Assembly: GCF_008831285.2 (NCBI RefSeq) | Contig: NC_045142.1 | Span: 21,331,354-21,395,353 of the forward strand | DNA: 64,000 nt | Source: Nymphaea colorata | Lineage: Eukaryota > Streptophyta > Magnoliopsida > Nymphaeales > Nymphaeaceae | Direction: 5' to 3' | Shown: piece after piece, positions 33,729 through 44,482 of the stretch | Layout of the letters: every line of letters begins with the position of its first letter | How positions within the stretch are numbered: the stretch's first letter is position 1 | The notes under the pieces: model-generated | Database searches by the model: none | What the model saw: the letters and a program-made list of their open reading frames with translations, nothing else | Told to the model about the DNA's origin: nothing | Made by a program: the position numbers and the translations under genes

Positions 33729-33778
33729 AGTCCAAGCAGGAGAGGGTATTGGTTGCATCCTGCATTCTCTACTCAGAG
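33729..33778 (+). CDS. Small exon, possibly of a SPIRRIG-like BEACH gene
   Basis: A 50-nt exon between an AATTTCAG acceptor and an AGAG/GTTAGT donor, reading [16 protein letters not shown]. This resembles a segment I remember from the plant BEACH-domain protein SPIRRIG ([15 protein letters not shown]), a large protein of membrane trafficking and RNA granules. The match is short and from memory. No BEACH or WD40 exon was seen in the window, and I cannot link it to the other exons here. Confidence 0.35.
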
Positions 33779-34639
33779 GTTAGTTTAGTTTTATACTTGG
33801 TCTGGTTTCCAACCCCCAACTATAAATATTGTTCCCTCTTTGAAATTTGTAATTAAGGTCTAATATACATACATCTAATAAGCATGGGAAATTCATTTAC
33901 TAGCTTTAGAGAAGGTAAAAAAGGATCCTTCTTTTTTCCTTTCATGGAGGAAAAGTTAGTCTTGTTTCTACTTATGTAAGCACACATGGTGTCTGAACGT
34001 TTAAACTCTTCTAATGGTTCGTACTGCCTCAATCCTTATTTCCTGTTCAGCATGTTCTTCATAAGAAAAAAAAAATGTGCATTAGCCAAAGTATCCAGAT
34101 CATCATGCTCATGAACTTTCTAAATGTTGTTCTAATTCATGTAAAACGATATTCAATTTTTTACTTTTGACAAATGTTTTACTTATTGTGTCCCGTTTTT
34201 GAAAGCTTTATTTGCCAATGCTTGGTTTATCAATTCTTTAAGGTTCTTGCTTATGCTGTTGAAAACAAAAATAAAATGTCGAGATATTTTTGATATTTTT
34301 CTCCTTTGCATCTGAAGCTTCAGTTCCATAATTTCCATGCTGCTTTCAAGAGATTTGTGATGAAGGCAGAGGTAGAAAGACTTAAGCGAGAACTCTATAC
34401 AGAATAGGGAATCCAATCTCTGCTTTCTCGGATCAGGATGTGGTGCAGCGGCATCATTCTCCATGGTGGGACAAATCCCTCTTACTTATAAGATATATTA
34501 GGGCACTAGGACCTAGAATGCCCTTAAGAGGGCTGCATAATGAATCCATATTATCAAAGCAAATAATATGATAAATATGTGGTGATAGTCTCCCTCAATT
34601 GAGCCTTGCCTTTGAACCATGCTGGACTTGTCCTCAAGG
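33779..34639. other. Non-coding or unrecognised DNA
   Basis: Near 34310-34410 both strands are open. The plus strand reads FHAAFKRFVMKAEVERLKRE before a stop, and the minus strand has a 93-codon frame from 34464 starting MENDAAAPHPDPRKQ. Neither is recognised and both could be chance. Confidence 0.3.
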
Positions 34640-35180
34640 AACCAAAGCTTCCTTCACTAGTCCTTTCCCAAATATGTTATCAATGTGATTCTTTGTGCCA
34701 ACATATCTTGCTCCTTCTTCTTGCTCTTCAATAGTTTGTTTGATAAAATGCTAATCTGTTCTAATGTGTCTTATTCTACCATGTAATAAAATCTTAATGG
34801 CACTTCGGTTAACTGGTTTCAGCAAAATTTCTCCAAGTGCAACCAAAAGATGTTCGAATCCAAGTTTTTTAGATGTAGCTGACACTGTAGCTCTAAATTA
34901 TGCTTTTGCACCTGATCTAGCAATAACACTCTTTTTTGCTGCTCCACTGGACAAGGTTCTCTCTAACAAAGAAAAAATATCTAGATATTAATTTCCTTTC
35001 ATCTAAATCTCCAGCCCAACCCACATCTGAATATGCCAACAATATCAACATGTCTAGTTCGAGTTTGTTCTCTCCTAAATGAGGCCATTGCCTACAATGC
35101 CCTTTAAGTGTCTTAACATTCTTCTAGCCTTGGTTCATGTACAAACTAAGATGCTTGATTGACAGCATACACCAAGGTTA
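34640..35180 (-). pseudogene. Old copia RNase H remnant
   Basis: On the minus strand a degraded copia 3' region can be followed: MLRHLKGIVGNGLI near 35110, YSDVGWAGDLDERK near 35030, ENLVQWSSKKE, then HFIKQTIEEQEEGARYVGT and NIFGKGLVKEAL near 34680, corresponding to the YSDADWAGD, RSKK and HFI...LADIFTK motifs. It has several stops and shifts and no LTR. It is much more decayed than the elements A to F. Confidence 0.7.
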
Positions 35181-35831
35181 TCAAGATTCATTAAATCGAA
35201 TTGAAACCATAATTGATTGACTAAAAAAATGTACTTTATTTGAAAAAATTAACATTCAGGATAAAATGAAAGAAAATGTAAAAGCTTACACTTTAGAAAA
35301 ATAAAAAAAAATGATAAAGAAAGTAAAACACAATAAAAATGATCATTGAGGTATGGTCAATCCTTTAGTGATCAGATGGGCTAAGCTGCTCAATAATCAA
35401 GTTTATGTTCAATTGGTGAAGCGATCATGTGAAGTACTTTGGTGTTCTCAAACTAGAAAGTGAACGAAGATCACAAACTTTCTTCGTTGTGCAAGTTGTA
35501 TGTGGATGTGATCAGAATGTGGACTTAGTTCTCTTTTCTTCCTTCATGCAAGATCTTCAGTATGTGGATGAAGGGAAGACGCCCTTGATCTTGTTTTGTG
35601 CTGCTGTTGGTGGAGACTCAGGCCTGCACAGATGGTGTAGGCATACGTGAGAAAGCTAATAGGAAGACTGCTAGCATCCAGATCTAATAGTATGGTTCCT
35701 TTTGATAAACTTGCTGATGTTGTTTCTGTTGGACCTGATCCTGCTTATTTCTTGCGCTTTTTATTACATACTACTTAATCATGCATAAGTTATCAAATGG
35801 TAGTAGAACTTATGTCAGTTAGATCATGCAG
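35181..35831. other. Intronic or intergenic DNA with exon-like traces
   Basis: Plus-strand pieces such as YVDEGKTPLILFCAAVGG (35560-35610) and MVPFDKLADVVSVGPDPAYF (35692-35750) look protein-like and precede the exon at 35832. They carry no clean splice pair, so I do not call them. Confidence 0.35.
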
Positions 35832-35938
35832 GGCCAAAAGGACAGGTTCTGTTAATAAATGGGAGGACAGAAGATGAAGTTGCAAGGAGCTTGGAAAGGG
35901 TGTTGCTTGCAATGCGAATAAGCACCTCAGAGCCTAAG
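35832..35938 (+). CDS. Exon of an unidentified host gene
   Basis: A 107-nt exon between an ATGCAG acceptor and a CCTAAG/GTGCAA donor. It reads PKGQVLLINGRTEDEVARSL, then ERVLLAMRISTSEPK, and ends in phase 0, matching the start of the next exon. The alpha-helical, charged sequence is protein-like, but I do not recognise the family. Confidence 0.5.
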
Positions 35939-36058
35939 GTGCAAACTTTGTCACACAGCTTTTTTTTAACTTTAGTTGAGCTGCATGTAGGCCATATCAG
36001 CCAATTGTGCCTCATAAAATAAGCTATCGGTTTTATGTTTGCATTTCTTTTGCTGCAG

Positions 36059-36110
36059 GTTTTGAGGAGTGCATTCAAAAATATGCACATCTATGTTCAT
36101 CAGAAGTATG
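36059..36110 (+). CDS. Next exon of the same unidentified gene
   Basis: A 52-nt exon after TTTTGCTGCAG reading VLRSAFKNMHIYVHQKY and closing at a TATG/GTTATT donor. It is separated from the exon at 35832 by a 120-bp T-rich intron. Phase agreement and both splice signals support it. It is not identified, and no following exon was found. Confidence 0.45.
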
Positions 36111-37120
36111 GTTATTCGTATCAATGGAATGAGTAGTATATACCATGTTGCATGGATACTTATGTTACATTGGTATGGATACGAGTGCCCGGTGTGGGTG
36201 TGATTGTTCGATTGAGTGTTTATTTCTGTTTTTTGACGTGCTAATATCATTTGTTTTTACAGGAGAACATTGAACTTTTATTTGTAGGATCGTTTTTGAA
36301 GTTGACTAGGAATTGTAGCTGTTGTCCTGTGTTTCTAATAGAATTTTCACCAAATTAAAAATCTTTTTTAAATATAAAAAGGACCTTCAAAAATTTTTGT
36401 TTTTTGTTTTTTCTTGCATCTAAAACTTCTTTGGCATATGTAAAATGGCCACCAGTTTTCAGTTGGACCAATTAGGTTGGATTTGCAACATTATTTAGTA
36501 GTCTTCATTTTTTTTTAGAATTTTGGATCTTTAGTCATTAAACTTACACGACATTGGTGGAAAGGTTTGCTTTGTTGTTCTCTTTTTTTTTTTATTGAAA
36601 TTTTATATCTTATAGTTGGTAAGGGTTCAACTTAGTAAATATAGTTTCACTTCTTTGTTTTTAGGACGTGTTTATGTTCTTATAAACTGTTTTATTTTTT
36701 TTGCTTGAATTCTTGATTTATTTAGCATAAGGTGCAAGGAAGGAGTGATTAGATAGGTGGGGATAGAGTAGAATAGGTGATTTGTATTTGATTTTTGAAT
36801 TTGATAGTTCGATTTTTGAATTGGATAGTTTGATCTTCCCTACTTCTATAGGAGAGCATATGGAGTTCTTCTTCTACCCAACCAATCAGTGTGGTTTCAT
36901 AAAAATTCCTCTTTTGGTAGAAGAGAGTTCCTACTTCCAAGTGATATGCCATTTGATGTCAAGTACTTTTTTGGAAGAGAAAATTTTTTATTGTGCGTAA
37001 AAACATTTTAAAAGTGTCTTGCCATGCAATGATATGCCTTCGTTTTGTTCTTATTTCCTGCCGAAGCAAAATGAATCTTTCAAGTTTTTTTTGTTGTCAA
37101 TCATTAGAAAAGGAAATCTG
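36111..37120. other. T-rich non-coding DNA
   Basis: No exon, RNA gene or repeat border seen. It looks like intron or intergenic DNA next to a truncated retrotransposon. Confidence 0.45.
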
Positions 37121-37452
37121 GAATTGAAGAACAAGTTGTGCATGATCAAACCTCTTACACAACTTGAGGGGGGCTGTTAAGATTGTACAAATTGGATCGG
37201 GTCTATAGACCCGATCCATCTTGCCCATATACCTAAACATAATGGGTGGTGGCATACTTGTAAATACTTGTTGTTTTCTGTATTACTTGTAGCATACATT
37301 AGGTTATATTAATGACAAGGAGGAAGGACCACGATTGCTGCCCTCTTTTCTTCTCTCTCTCTATTGCACGTGCAGTCACCTCCTCTTCTTCTCTTCTCGC
37401 ATCTACAAAGGATTCAATCCAGTGGTTTGGCGTAATATCTAAAAATCTTACA
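37121..37452 (+). mobile_element. 5'-truncated copia element of the A/C family
   Basis: The last pol codons (LKNKLCMIK ... QLEGGC stop), the purine tract GAGGGGGGC and an LTR at 37175-37452 (278 bp, TGTTAAGATTG to AATCTTACA) remain. The LTR has the same inverted repeat, GGATCGGGTCTATAGACCCGATCC in two halves, but differs enough from A and C to be a separate subfamily. Everything upstream is missing, so this is a broken end, not a solo LTR. Confidence 0.85.
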
Positions 37453-38170
37453 CCAATCTTACACCATCAGATCTTATAAGTATGTCCTTTCACTATTAAT
37501 TTCTGTCATGTTGTACTTTCTGCAATTTTCAGCTGCTTTTTCTGAAGTTTCAGCTTGCATTTTGTGTGATAACCATAAACATGGAAGATAGTATTATGGA
37601 AGGTAGATACCATGTTGCAACAGTTTCTTGCAAAACTTAAAATGACAGCAAGTGAATGCCAATCCTTTAGAAACCTATAGCTGATACCATCCAAGCAAGG
37701 ACTACAAGATCACAACTAAGCTGGCAAAACTGAAACAACTTCAACATAACATAGCAATCCTTTTTAGATATAATCTCAGTACAGTTACAAGGCAAACAAA
37801 TAACAGTTAAATAAACCTAAACTAGGATAGAAAAATAAGAAATAACTGCTATTAATCTCAAGATCAAGAAGCACAAATAAGCATCATGTTTCAATAGAAA
37901 ATGTACAATTTTCTTAAGGAACTAAGATAACTAGGAAAGGAAACCTCCATACCAGGTGTCACACACCTGCAAACTCATGTGTTTCTCAAGAACAAGGGTT
38001 AGAGCATTCAATTACAAGACGTACCTGTGGAAACATGCATTTCACATCTACAAAAGTTGTTGATATGACCATTGAAGCACAAGAAGCAACAACCTTTGAT
38101 AGACAGCCTGTAAAGATAGAAAAAGAATTAATTTTCATGAAGAAAAATGTGCATGTGCATCATGAGGAAA
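37453..38170. other. Non-coding DNA
   Basis: No supported gene. The short minus frames here lack motifs or splice signals. Confidence 0.4.
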
Positions 38171-38382
38171 GTGGGGGATCCAATTATCTCCTCTGGTAAA
38201 TAGGCCAAACAAAGTCAATTTGTCAAATTGTGCAACTCTTCTATTGTGGAAAATAAATATATAAGCCCACAGTTACATGTAAATTGGAAAATGGCAGGCT
38301 TCAAGAGGATTCGGTTGGTTCTAGGACAGGTGTCCACTTGGTAGGAGCAGTAAAAGTGTAGCAGAAACCATTCAATGTAATT
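38171..38382 (-). repeat. Duplicated piece of the ABCG pseudogene
   Basis: Matches 47652-47874: the exon border CTCCTCTGGTAAATAG, then AATTGGAAAATGGCAGGCTTCAAGAGGATTC split over the copy, GTGTCCACTTGGTAGGAGCA and AACCATTCAATGTAATT. It covers a few bases of the exon plus the intron before it on the minus strand. The copies differ by small indels. Confidence 0.8.
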
Positions 38383-38524
38383 AGGTAGATATATGAGAGA
38401 AACCTGAAAATTTCATGACTTTGTATATATACAGTGATTGCATGAGGGCATGGAATGAAATCACAAAACTGAACTCTAACATGTGTTTGTATTTGTTGTG
38501 GTTGTGCAATATGTGGATGTGGGC

Positions 38525-38527
38525 GTG

Positions 38528-38558
<31 letters not shown>

Positions 38559-38559
38559 T
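38525..38559. repeat. (GA)n microsatellite
   Basis: A GA dinucleotide run next to the truncated end of element D. Confidence 0.9.
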
Positions 38560-38671
38560 CTTTCAAAACATCACCAGTATTTGTCAATGTAATAGATAAA
38601 AAGAAACCAATGCCAGCAGAAAGGTTTCGCGTGTCAAGAAAAAGGTTACCTATTATTTTTAGAAAAAGGTT

Positions 38672-39931
38672 AATTTTGTTGTCTATGGAAGATGATGGCA
38701 TTCTATTTATTAGGTAACATGCAGTCAAAATTGCATCTCCCCAAAATTTGGAAGGCATATGAGAATGGATCATGATGGTGCGGGCTACATCCAACAAATG
38801 GCGATGTTTTCTTTCAACTACACCATTCTATTGAGATGTGTGAGGGCATGTAAAATGTGGAACAATACCAAGGGATTTATAAAATTCAAGTAAATGAGAG
38901 GATTTGAACTCGAGAGCATTGTCAGTGCGAACAACCTTGACACAAGAATTAAATTGAGTTTTTATTTCCAATATGAAAGATTTCAAGATACAATGAGCTT
39001 CAGTTCTGTCTTTCATCAAAAACACCCAAGTGACACGAGAGAAATCATCAACAATGGAAAGATAATAACGAGACGACAACCGACTTGGAACCCGACTAGG
39101 CCCCCAAATATCAACATGAACTAAATCAAATAGACATTGACTAGACTAACTTTGACTCGATGGAAAGGAAGTACGACTAGGCTTGCCCAGTTGACAAGCT
39201 TCACACTCGATAGACGTTGTGGAAGAGATTTCAGGATACAGTAGCCGAGGTTTAGGGAATGAAGGATGACCCAATCTGAGATGCCACTGGAAGGCATTTG
39301 AAGTAGAATCAACATGGACTGATGCCTCCTTAGGGGATGTATCCAAGATGTATATTCCATCTATCTCATGGCCTCCACCAATCTTCCTCCTACTCGATAG
39401 ATCCTGAAATGCACAAGTACCCGAGTCAAAAATAACTCTGCAGTTCATCTCTTTAGTTAGTTTGTTTATAGATAATAAATTCTTCGGGAATTCAGGAGCA
39501 TATAACACATCATGAACATGCAAAGAAGGAGAAAGATAAACATCTCCACGTCCTTCAACTGGCGATAGTCTTCCATCCGCCAAACGAACGTGTTGAGGAG
39601 AATCAAATTTCTGCGGGTTTGAAATACTAGCATCTCCACAAAAGTGTTTAGATGCTCCAGAATCAATTATCCAACAACCTCTAGAAGTAGTGTTACCTGC
39701 AGAGTACGTTGAACTTGTGACAACTGTAGATGCCGATGAGGTAGAAGGAGTAGCATTAGACCTATGCTCCATAATTAAATCAATTTCAGCTGGATTTAAA
39801 TTAAGAGATGTAGCATCTACGGAAGCAGCAGTGGGATTCGCCTTAGGAGCCATACTGATAGGATGTGTATTTGGAGTAGAGCTGGATGAAGATGTCACAG
39901 ACGAAGAAGTGGATGAGTTAGGTTTACCCAC
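38672..39931 (-). pseudogene. Protease and partial integrase of D
   Basis: Read leftwards: protease IIDSGASKHFCGD; a QWHLRLGHPS and CEACQLGK zinc region; a stop after FPSSQS; integrase core with VHVDIWGP, IVDDFSRVTW, VRTDNALEF and [10 protein letters not shown], with a stop between CPHTSQ and NGV. The three acidic residues of the core are present. The gene is cut at MPSSS. Confidence 0.88.
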
Positions 39932-40994
39932 TTTATTCCAGCACCTATCCTCTAGGTGACCAAGACAACCACAATATGTGCACTGAAGTCTTCCACGTCC
40001 TCCAGGGCCTCAGCCTCTTCCTCTACCACGGAAAGAGTATAGACCACCTCTTCCTCCTCCAAATGAAGCAAGGGCAGATGGCTGCGAGTTGTTCGAGGAT
40101 GGAGGAAGAGTAACAGCCAATCTGTTTAGTCTATTGAAGGCCTCATCAAGATCGGGAAAATCAAAGCCTGTAAGCATTTGATTGAGTTATTCAGTTAAAC
40201 CAATGATTCGTTATTGGAGCAGATAGCAACAACCATTTCATCGGACATGCGCATTTTTGATTTTCCAATGGATTTACATGTTTCATTAATGGAAATTGTT
40301 TGATGTAGTGAGTAATAGGTTCTGGTTGTTCGCCGTTCCAAAATTCTTGTTTAGGCAGTTCATACCATCCATACATAGTGTTTTGATCTAAGATTTCAAT
40401 TGTTCCATGATCTAAGATTTGAGCCTTGGATGCAGAATAATCAAAAGATAAACCAGCAAGAAATTTAACCACAATCATTTGCTTCATGTGAGATTTGAGA
40501 CAATGCTTACAGGGCGGTTTTAAGGAATTCATCTTTTCATAAGTAAATTTCAACTTTGTAAAATATTATGTCAAATCCATGTGTAGCAATTCTTGCTGAA
40601 CCTCTAAAATTTTGCTGATATTTTTATCTTGAGAATACGTCTGCCGAAGAGAATTCCACATATCTTTGGCTGTATTATAATAACAAAGTCCTGCTGCAAT
40701 GTGGAGCTGAGTGCTATTCATAAGCCAAGCACTAATAATGCTGTTTTCTTCCTCCCACCGTGCGTATTTACCAGTTTTTTCAACTGCTTCATCTTCTTCT
40801 AATATATATTTCTTCCCATGTCCAACGACTGACAACATGAAGGTTCTAGCCCATACATCATAGTTGGCTCTATCAAGTTTGATAGTAAATCCAAACGAAA
40901 AAGGATTTGAGAAAGCTTTGTATTCAACACTTGCCTCTAAGTGTTGATTTCCAGATTCAATTCTGTCAAATTGTATAGATCTGTTTGCAGCCAT
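39932..40994 (-). pseudogene. gag of D, broken
   Basis: Starts MAANRSIQFDRIESGNQ at 40994. YDVWARTFMLSVVGH and AKDMWNSLRQTYSQD are the copia gag body. A stop follows HMDLT (about 40566) and another follows ITNHWFN. Near 39970 an intact zinc knuckle reads CTYCGCLGHLEDRC. Confidence 0.85.
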
Positions 40995-40999
40995 GATAA

Positions 41000-41628
41000 A
41001 ACCATGAAAGCAGGCCCACTATAGACAGAAAATCAGCCTGCGACTGGAAAAAAACTCTGCACCACACGCTAGGCAGATCAGACATTATTATATATATTTT
41101 TTGATAATCAACGTCTGAAAATCAAACCTGAGATAGAAAAAACAATGTCTGATCTGATATTATATATAATTTTTTTTTGTAATAACATCCACTGAATCAG
41201 ATCTGATCAACACCAACAATTTGCAACGACACCATCAAGGTTAGATCTGATACACTTCTGTATTCAGATCTGAACTGTTGAGAAAAAACAGCAACTTTTT
41301 CACGTCGACATTCAGATCTGAACCAAAACAGCAACTAGTCGACTTCGACCTTCAGATCTGAACGTCAACAGCAACACATCGTCTTCAGCAACATGAGGGA
41401 CTTCGACCTTCAGATCTGAAGGTCAACAGCATCACATATTCTTCAGCAGCAACATAGGGTACAGATCACGTCTCTACATGAAGAACGTGATCTGCCCCTT
41501 TTTCTTTATCAAGCAGTCCCACCGACAGCAGCAACCTTAGACGCCCAACTTGATCGAGAATGAAAGGAAGAGAAAAGGAGAGAAAGAAAAGCCGCGTGAA
41601 ACCCTAGACGTCGCAGTCCTAGGTCCGA
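41000..41628 (-). repeat. Leader of D with repeated phrases
   Basis: Untranslated leader with repeats around CTTCAGATCTGAA and CAACAGCAAC. No gene. Confidence 0.6.
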
Positions 41629-41641
41629 GGCTCTGATACCA
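41629..41641 (-). promoter_or_regulatory. Primer binding site of D
   Basis: TGGTATCAGAGCC on the minus strand, directly next to the LTR; complementary to initiator-Met tRNA. Confidence 0.88.
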
Positions 41642-41867
41642 TGTTACGTTGAGAGGTAGAGAAGAACGAGAGGAAGGAGGAGAGAAAGGTAGCAGTCCAG
41701 GAAAATGTACGGCTGCTCCTGTTTTCATTAGACTAAATAGGATTAGGGTTAAGACTAACCCTTTACATAAAGAGTCCACCAAAATATTAAAAATTCAGAA
41801 AGCTACCTAATACTAAATACCAAAACACATCACTTTAAATATCAAAAAGCAGCACGTTTTCTCAACA
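41642..41867 (-). repeat. 5' LTR of D
   Basis: 226 bp, on the minus strand TGTTGAGAAAACG to CAACGTAACA. Its second copy is not in the window. The right border is taken from the TG/CA ends and the sudden start of E coding sequence. Confidence 0.75.
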
Positions 41868-41920
41868 GAGATGTTTGCCCCAGTTGCGAAGATGAAGACT
41901 GTTATAGAGTTATTATTTCT

Positions 41921-43159
41921 TTGGCGGTTCTGAAGGGTTGGGAGATGTGCCAACTCGATGTTAAAAATGTCTTTCTCAATGAAGATCTCGAAAAGAAAGT
42001 ATATATGTGTATGCCCTCGGGTTTTGAGAAACCTGGAAAATGTTGTAAACTGAAGAAGGCTTTGTATGGGCTCAAACAGTCTCCCCGAGCATGGTTTGAA
42101 CGTCTCAGACTTGTTATGAAGAAACATGGTTACAAACAAGGAAATGGAGATCATACTCTCTTTGTAAAGAGGATAGAGGGTAAAGTTACTCCACTGCTGG
42201 TTTATGTTGATGATATGATTGTTACAGGTGATGATGAAAAAGAGATAGCAAGATTAAAGGGTTTACTATCAGCTGAATTTGATCTCAAGGATCTTGGCAA
42301 GCTAAAGTATTTCCTTGGTATTGAAATTGCCAGATCAGGTACAACTCTTGTGCTTAATCAAAGGAAGTATACCTTGGATTTACTGAAGGAGACAGGAAAA
42401 CTGGGATGCAGACCAGCTTTTATTCCTCTGGATGCTGGGCACAAACTCGGTAGCAAGGATAGAGAACTTTTGTGTGAAGAAGCTAAAGGGAGATATCAAT
42501 GGCTAGTTGATAAATTGATATACCTCACTCTGACTAGACCAAATATCACCTTTGCTGTAAATGTGATGAGTCAGTTTATGCATGCACCTACAGATGCGCA
42601 CTTGAAGGCTATAGATAGAATCCTGTGTTACTTGAAGAAGAATCCTGGCAAGGGACTTCTATATGTGAAACAAAGGTCTATAGAAATTGAAGGGTATTCT
42701 GATGCAGACTGGGCAAGCTGTGTTGACACCAGAAGATCTACTTCAGGGTACTGCGTTTACTTGGGGGGAAATCTAGTTGTTTGGAGAAGCAAGAGACAAG
42801 TTGTTTGCTCCCGCTCAAGTGCAGAGGCTGAATATAGGGCAGTTGCTACTAGAGTATCAGAGTTGTGGCTAAAGATCTTGCTGATTGATATTGGGATAGA
42901 GATTGAAGGGCCTATGAGGATGTATTGTGACAATAAGTCTGCAATTAACTTGGCTAACAATCTAGTGCTTCATGATCGAACAAAGCATGTCGACATTGAC
43001 CATCACTTCATCAGAGAAAGAATTGATGCTAGGGAGTTAACATTACCATAAATGAAGTCTGAATACCAAACTGCTGATATTCTAACTAAAACTTTACATG
43101 TAACTCCATTTGAGAGAAATGTATCCAAGTTGGGCATGTTTGATATGTATGCCCTACTT
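41921..43159 (+). CDS. RT end and RNase H of E
   Basis: A 376-codon frame with QLDVKNVFLNEDL, ALYGLKQSPRAWF, intact YVDDMIV, GKLKYFLGIEIA, then RNase H YSDADWASCVDT, RSSAEAEYRAV and YCDNKSAINLA, all catalytic Asp/Glu present. It stops at a TAA after ELTLP; the last 30 codons (ADILTKTL) follow after this stop. A one-base shift lies just upstream, between KMKTV and VIISLAV. Confidence 0.88.
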
Positions 43160-43168
43160 GAGGGGGAG

Positions 43169-43409
43169 TGTTGATGGATCTTGATGTATGGGTCTGGGTC
43201 TAGACCCGATCCTTTGGGTCTTAGTTTGGGCATACTTATACCATTGTAAACCCTAATCTTATGTGTTAATGAAGTTTCTAAGAGAGAGAGTGTCTGGCGG
43301 CTAGTGGGCACCAGACCGCCTCACCCATGGTTTTTTCCCTCTAGTTGAGGGTTTTTCCACGTTACATCTGTGTTTGATCTTTGGTTCTTGTGCGTCTATT
43401 ATTTCTACG
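43169..43409 (+). repeat. 3' LTR of E (end uncertain)
   Basis: Begins TGTTGATGGATC. It carries GGGTCTGGGTCTAGACCCGATCC in two halves, the same kind of inverted repeat as in the A/C family although the coding region is a different family. Confidence 0.65.
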
Positions 43410-43570
43410 CAAATGACTCCATATCATTGCTAAATTGCTCTCTATGATACTGTCGAACAGTTACTAATTTGTAAATCTATTAAGAGCTAGTAACTGCAGA
43501 CAAGTCGCAAAAGTTTAAAAACATCAATCCTCAGCAAAGAAATCAGGCTTTACTTATGTGTATATTTTAA
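43410..43570. other. Short non-coding spacer
   Basis: Nothing recognised between the LTR of E and the TIR element. Confidence 0.5.
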
Positions 43571-43771
43571 GGGCCCGTTTGATGGGCAGGAAAAATCCTG
43601 TAGCTCACGAAAAAAAATTCAAATTTTTAAAAAATTTCTGATTTATCAAATGCGGAAACATTTTTTTGCCCGTTGAAGGCGTTTCCGAAAAAAAATTTCC
43701 GAAAACATCTTTCCACCACGAGAGGTGGAGAAATGTTTCCTGAAATATTTTTTTGCCGTTAGGGCACGCGA

Positions 43772-43897
43772 TGGCGTCTCCTCATCCTCAGCTTCACCCC
43801 ACCCGCCAGAGAGAGCTGTTGCCTTCTCTCACTGCCGCACGCGAAGGCGTCTCCTCATCCTCAGCTTCACCCCACCCGCCAGAGAGAGCTGTTGCTG
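43772..43897 (+). repeat. Tandem duplication in the captured block
   Basis: GGCGTCTCCTCATCCTCAGC and the following CTTCACCCCACCCGCCAGAG occur at about 43773 and again at about 43844, a period near 70 bp. It looks like a 5' leader; GTAAGTAATCC at about 43931 is a good splice donor. Confidence 0.75.
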
Positions 43898-44404
43898 CCT
43901 CGGACGTCGTCCCTCTCACTCTCCTGCTGTGTAAGTAATCCTTTCTCCATGTCTCTCTCCCCTTCCTATCCGCGTCTCTCTCTCTTTTCTCTCTGTCGAT
44001 GGGCGTCGATCTACTCGAGCTGTGCTGTATAAATAGCCATGCGAAGAGATGGTATACCCATCGAAGGAATTCGACTGTGGGGCAGGAATTGAGAGCTCTT
44101 CTTTCTTTCCTATCTCTGTCTCTGTTCAATCTTCTGTTGTTGTTGTTGTTGTACACTTGTACTCTTGCTCTCCTACCTTTCTCTGGTTCTCCCTTTCGTT
44201 GGGCTGTTGAAGGGAAATGGCTACCGCTGGTCAAGTCATCTCGTCGATGTTCGTTTGCCGTGAAAAGCAGCCAATATTTTGTGCAGTTCTGTGAAGGCGG
44301 AGGAGTGACGCTGGAAGAGTGAAGGCTTTTTGTGCAGGTCGATGAGGGAAGGAGAGGCGGTCCACTTCGCTGGTCGAGTCGTCATCGTCACTTTCTGCTA
44401 TCAG

Positions 44405-44482
44405 GTAAATCCCAATTTCTTCAATTTGTGCCTGTGCTCTGGAAATCCCAATTTCTTCATTTTGTGCCTGTGCTCTGGAATC
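44405..44482 (+). repeat. 36-bp tandem repeat
   Basis: TCCCAATTTCTTCAATTTG plus TGCCTGTGCTCTGGAAA occurs twice with one or two changes. It causes the repeated QFLQFVPVLW pattern in an otherwise unsupported frame. Confidence 0.85.

Larger units (their letters stand above)
38672..41867 (-). mobile_element. Ty1/copia element D, 3'-truncated
   Basis: A minus-strand copia element: 5' LTR (41867-41642), primer site, leader, gag, protease and most of integrase. It ends in the integrase after [10 protein letters not shown] at about 38672, so RT, RNase H and the 3' LTR are gone. Its outer LTR edge abuts the RT gene of element E, so D probably inserted into E and the far side was later deleted. Its gag is related to that of element F. 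Confidence 0.88.
41868..43409 (+). mobile_element. 3' half of copia element E
   Basis: Starts inside RT (EMFAPVAKMKTV) right where the LTR of D ends, and runs through RNase H, the purine tract AGGGGGAG and an LTR from 43169. The upstream two thirds are absent. E is a third copia family (YGLKQSPRAWF, LVYVDDMIVTGDD). The LTR end at 43409 (TCTACGCA) is a guess from the CA rule. Confidence 0.85.

Noticed and set aside
43725-44322. Overlapping plus and minus frames in the GC-richer block
   Set aside because: The pattern fits a duplicated 5' leader and intron with splice donors; no protein domain is visible.
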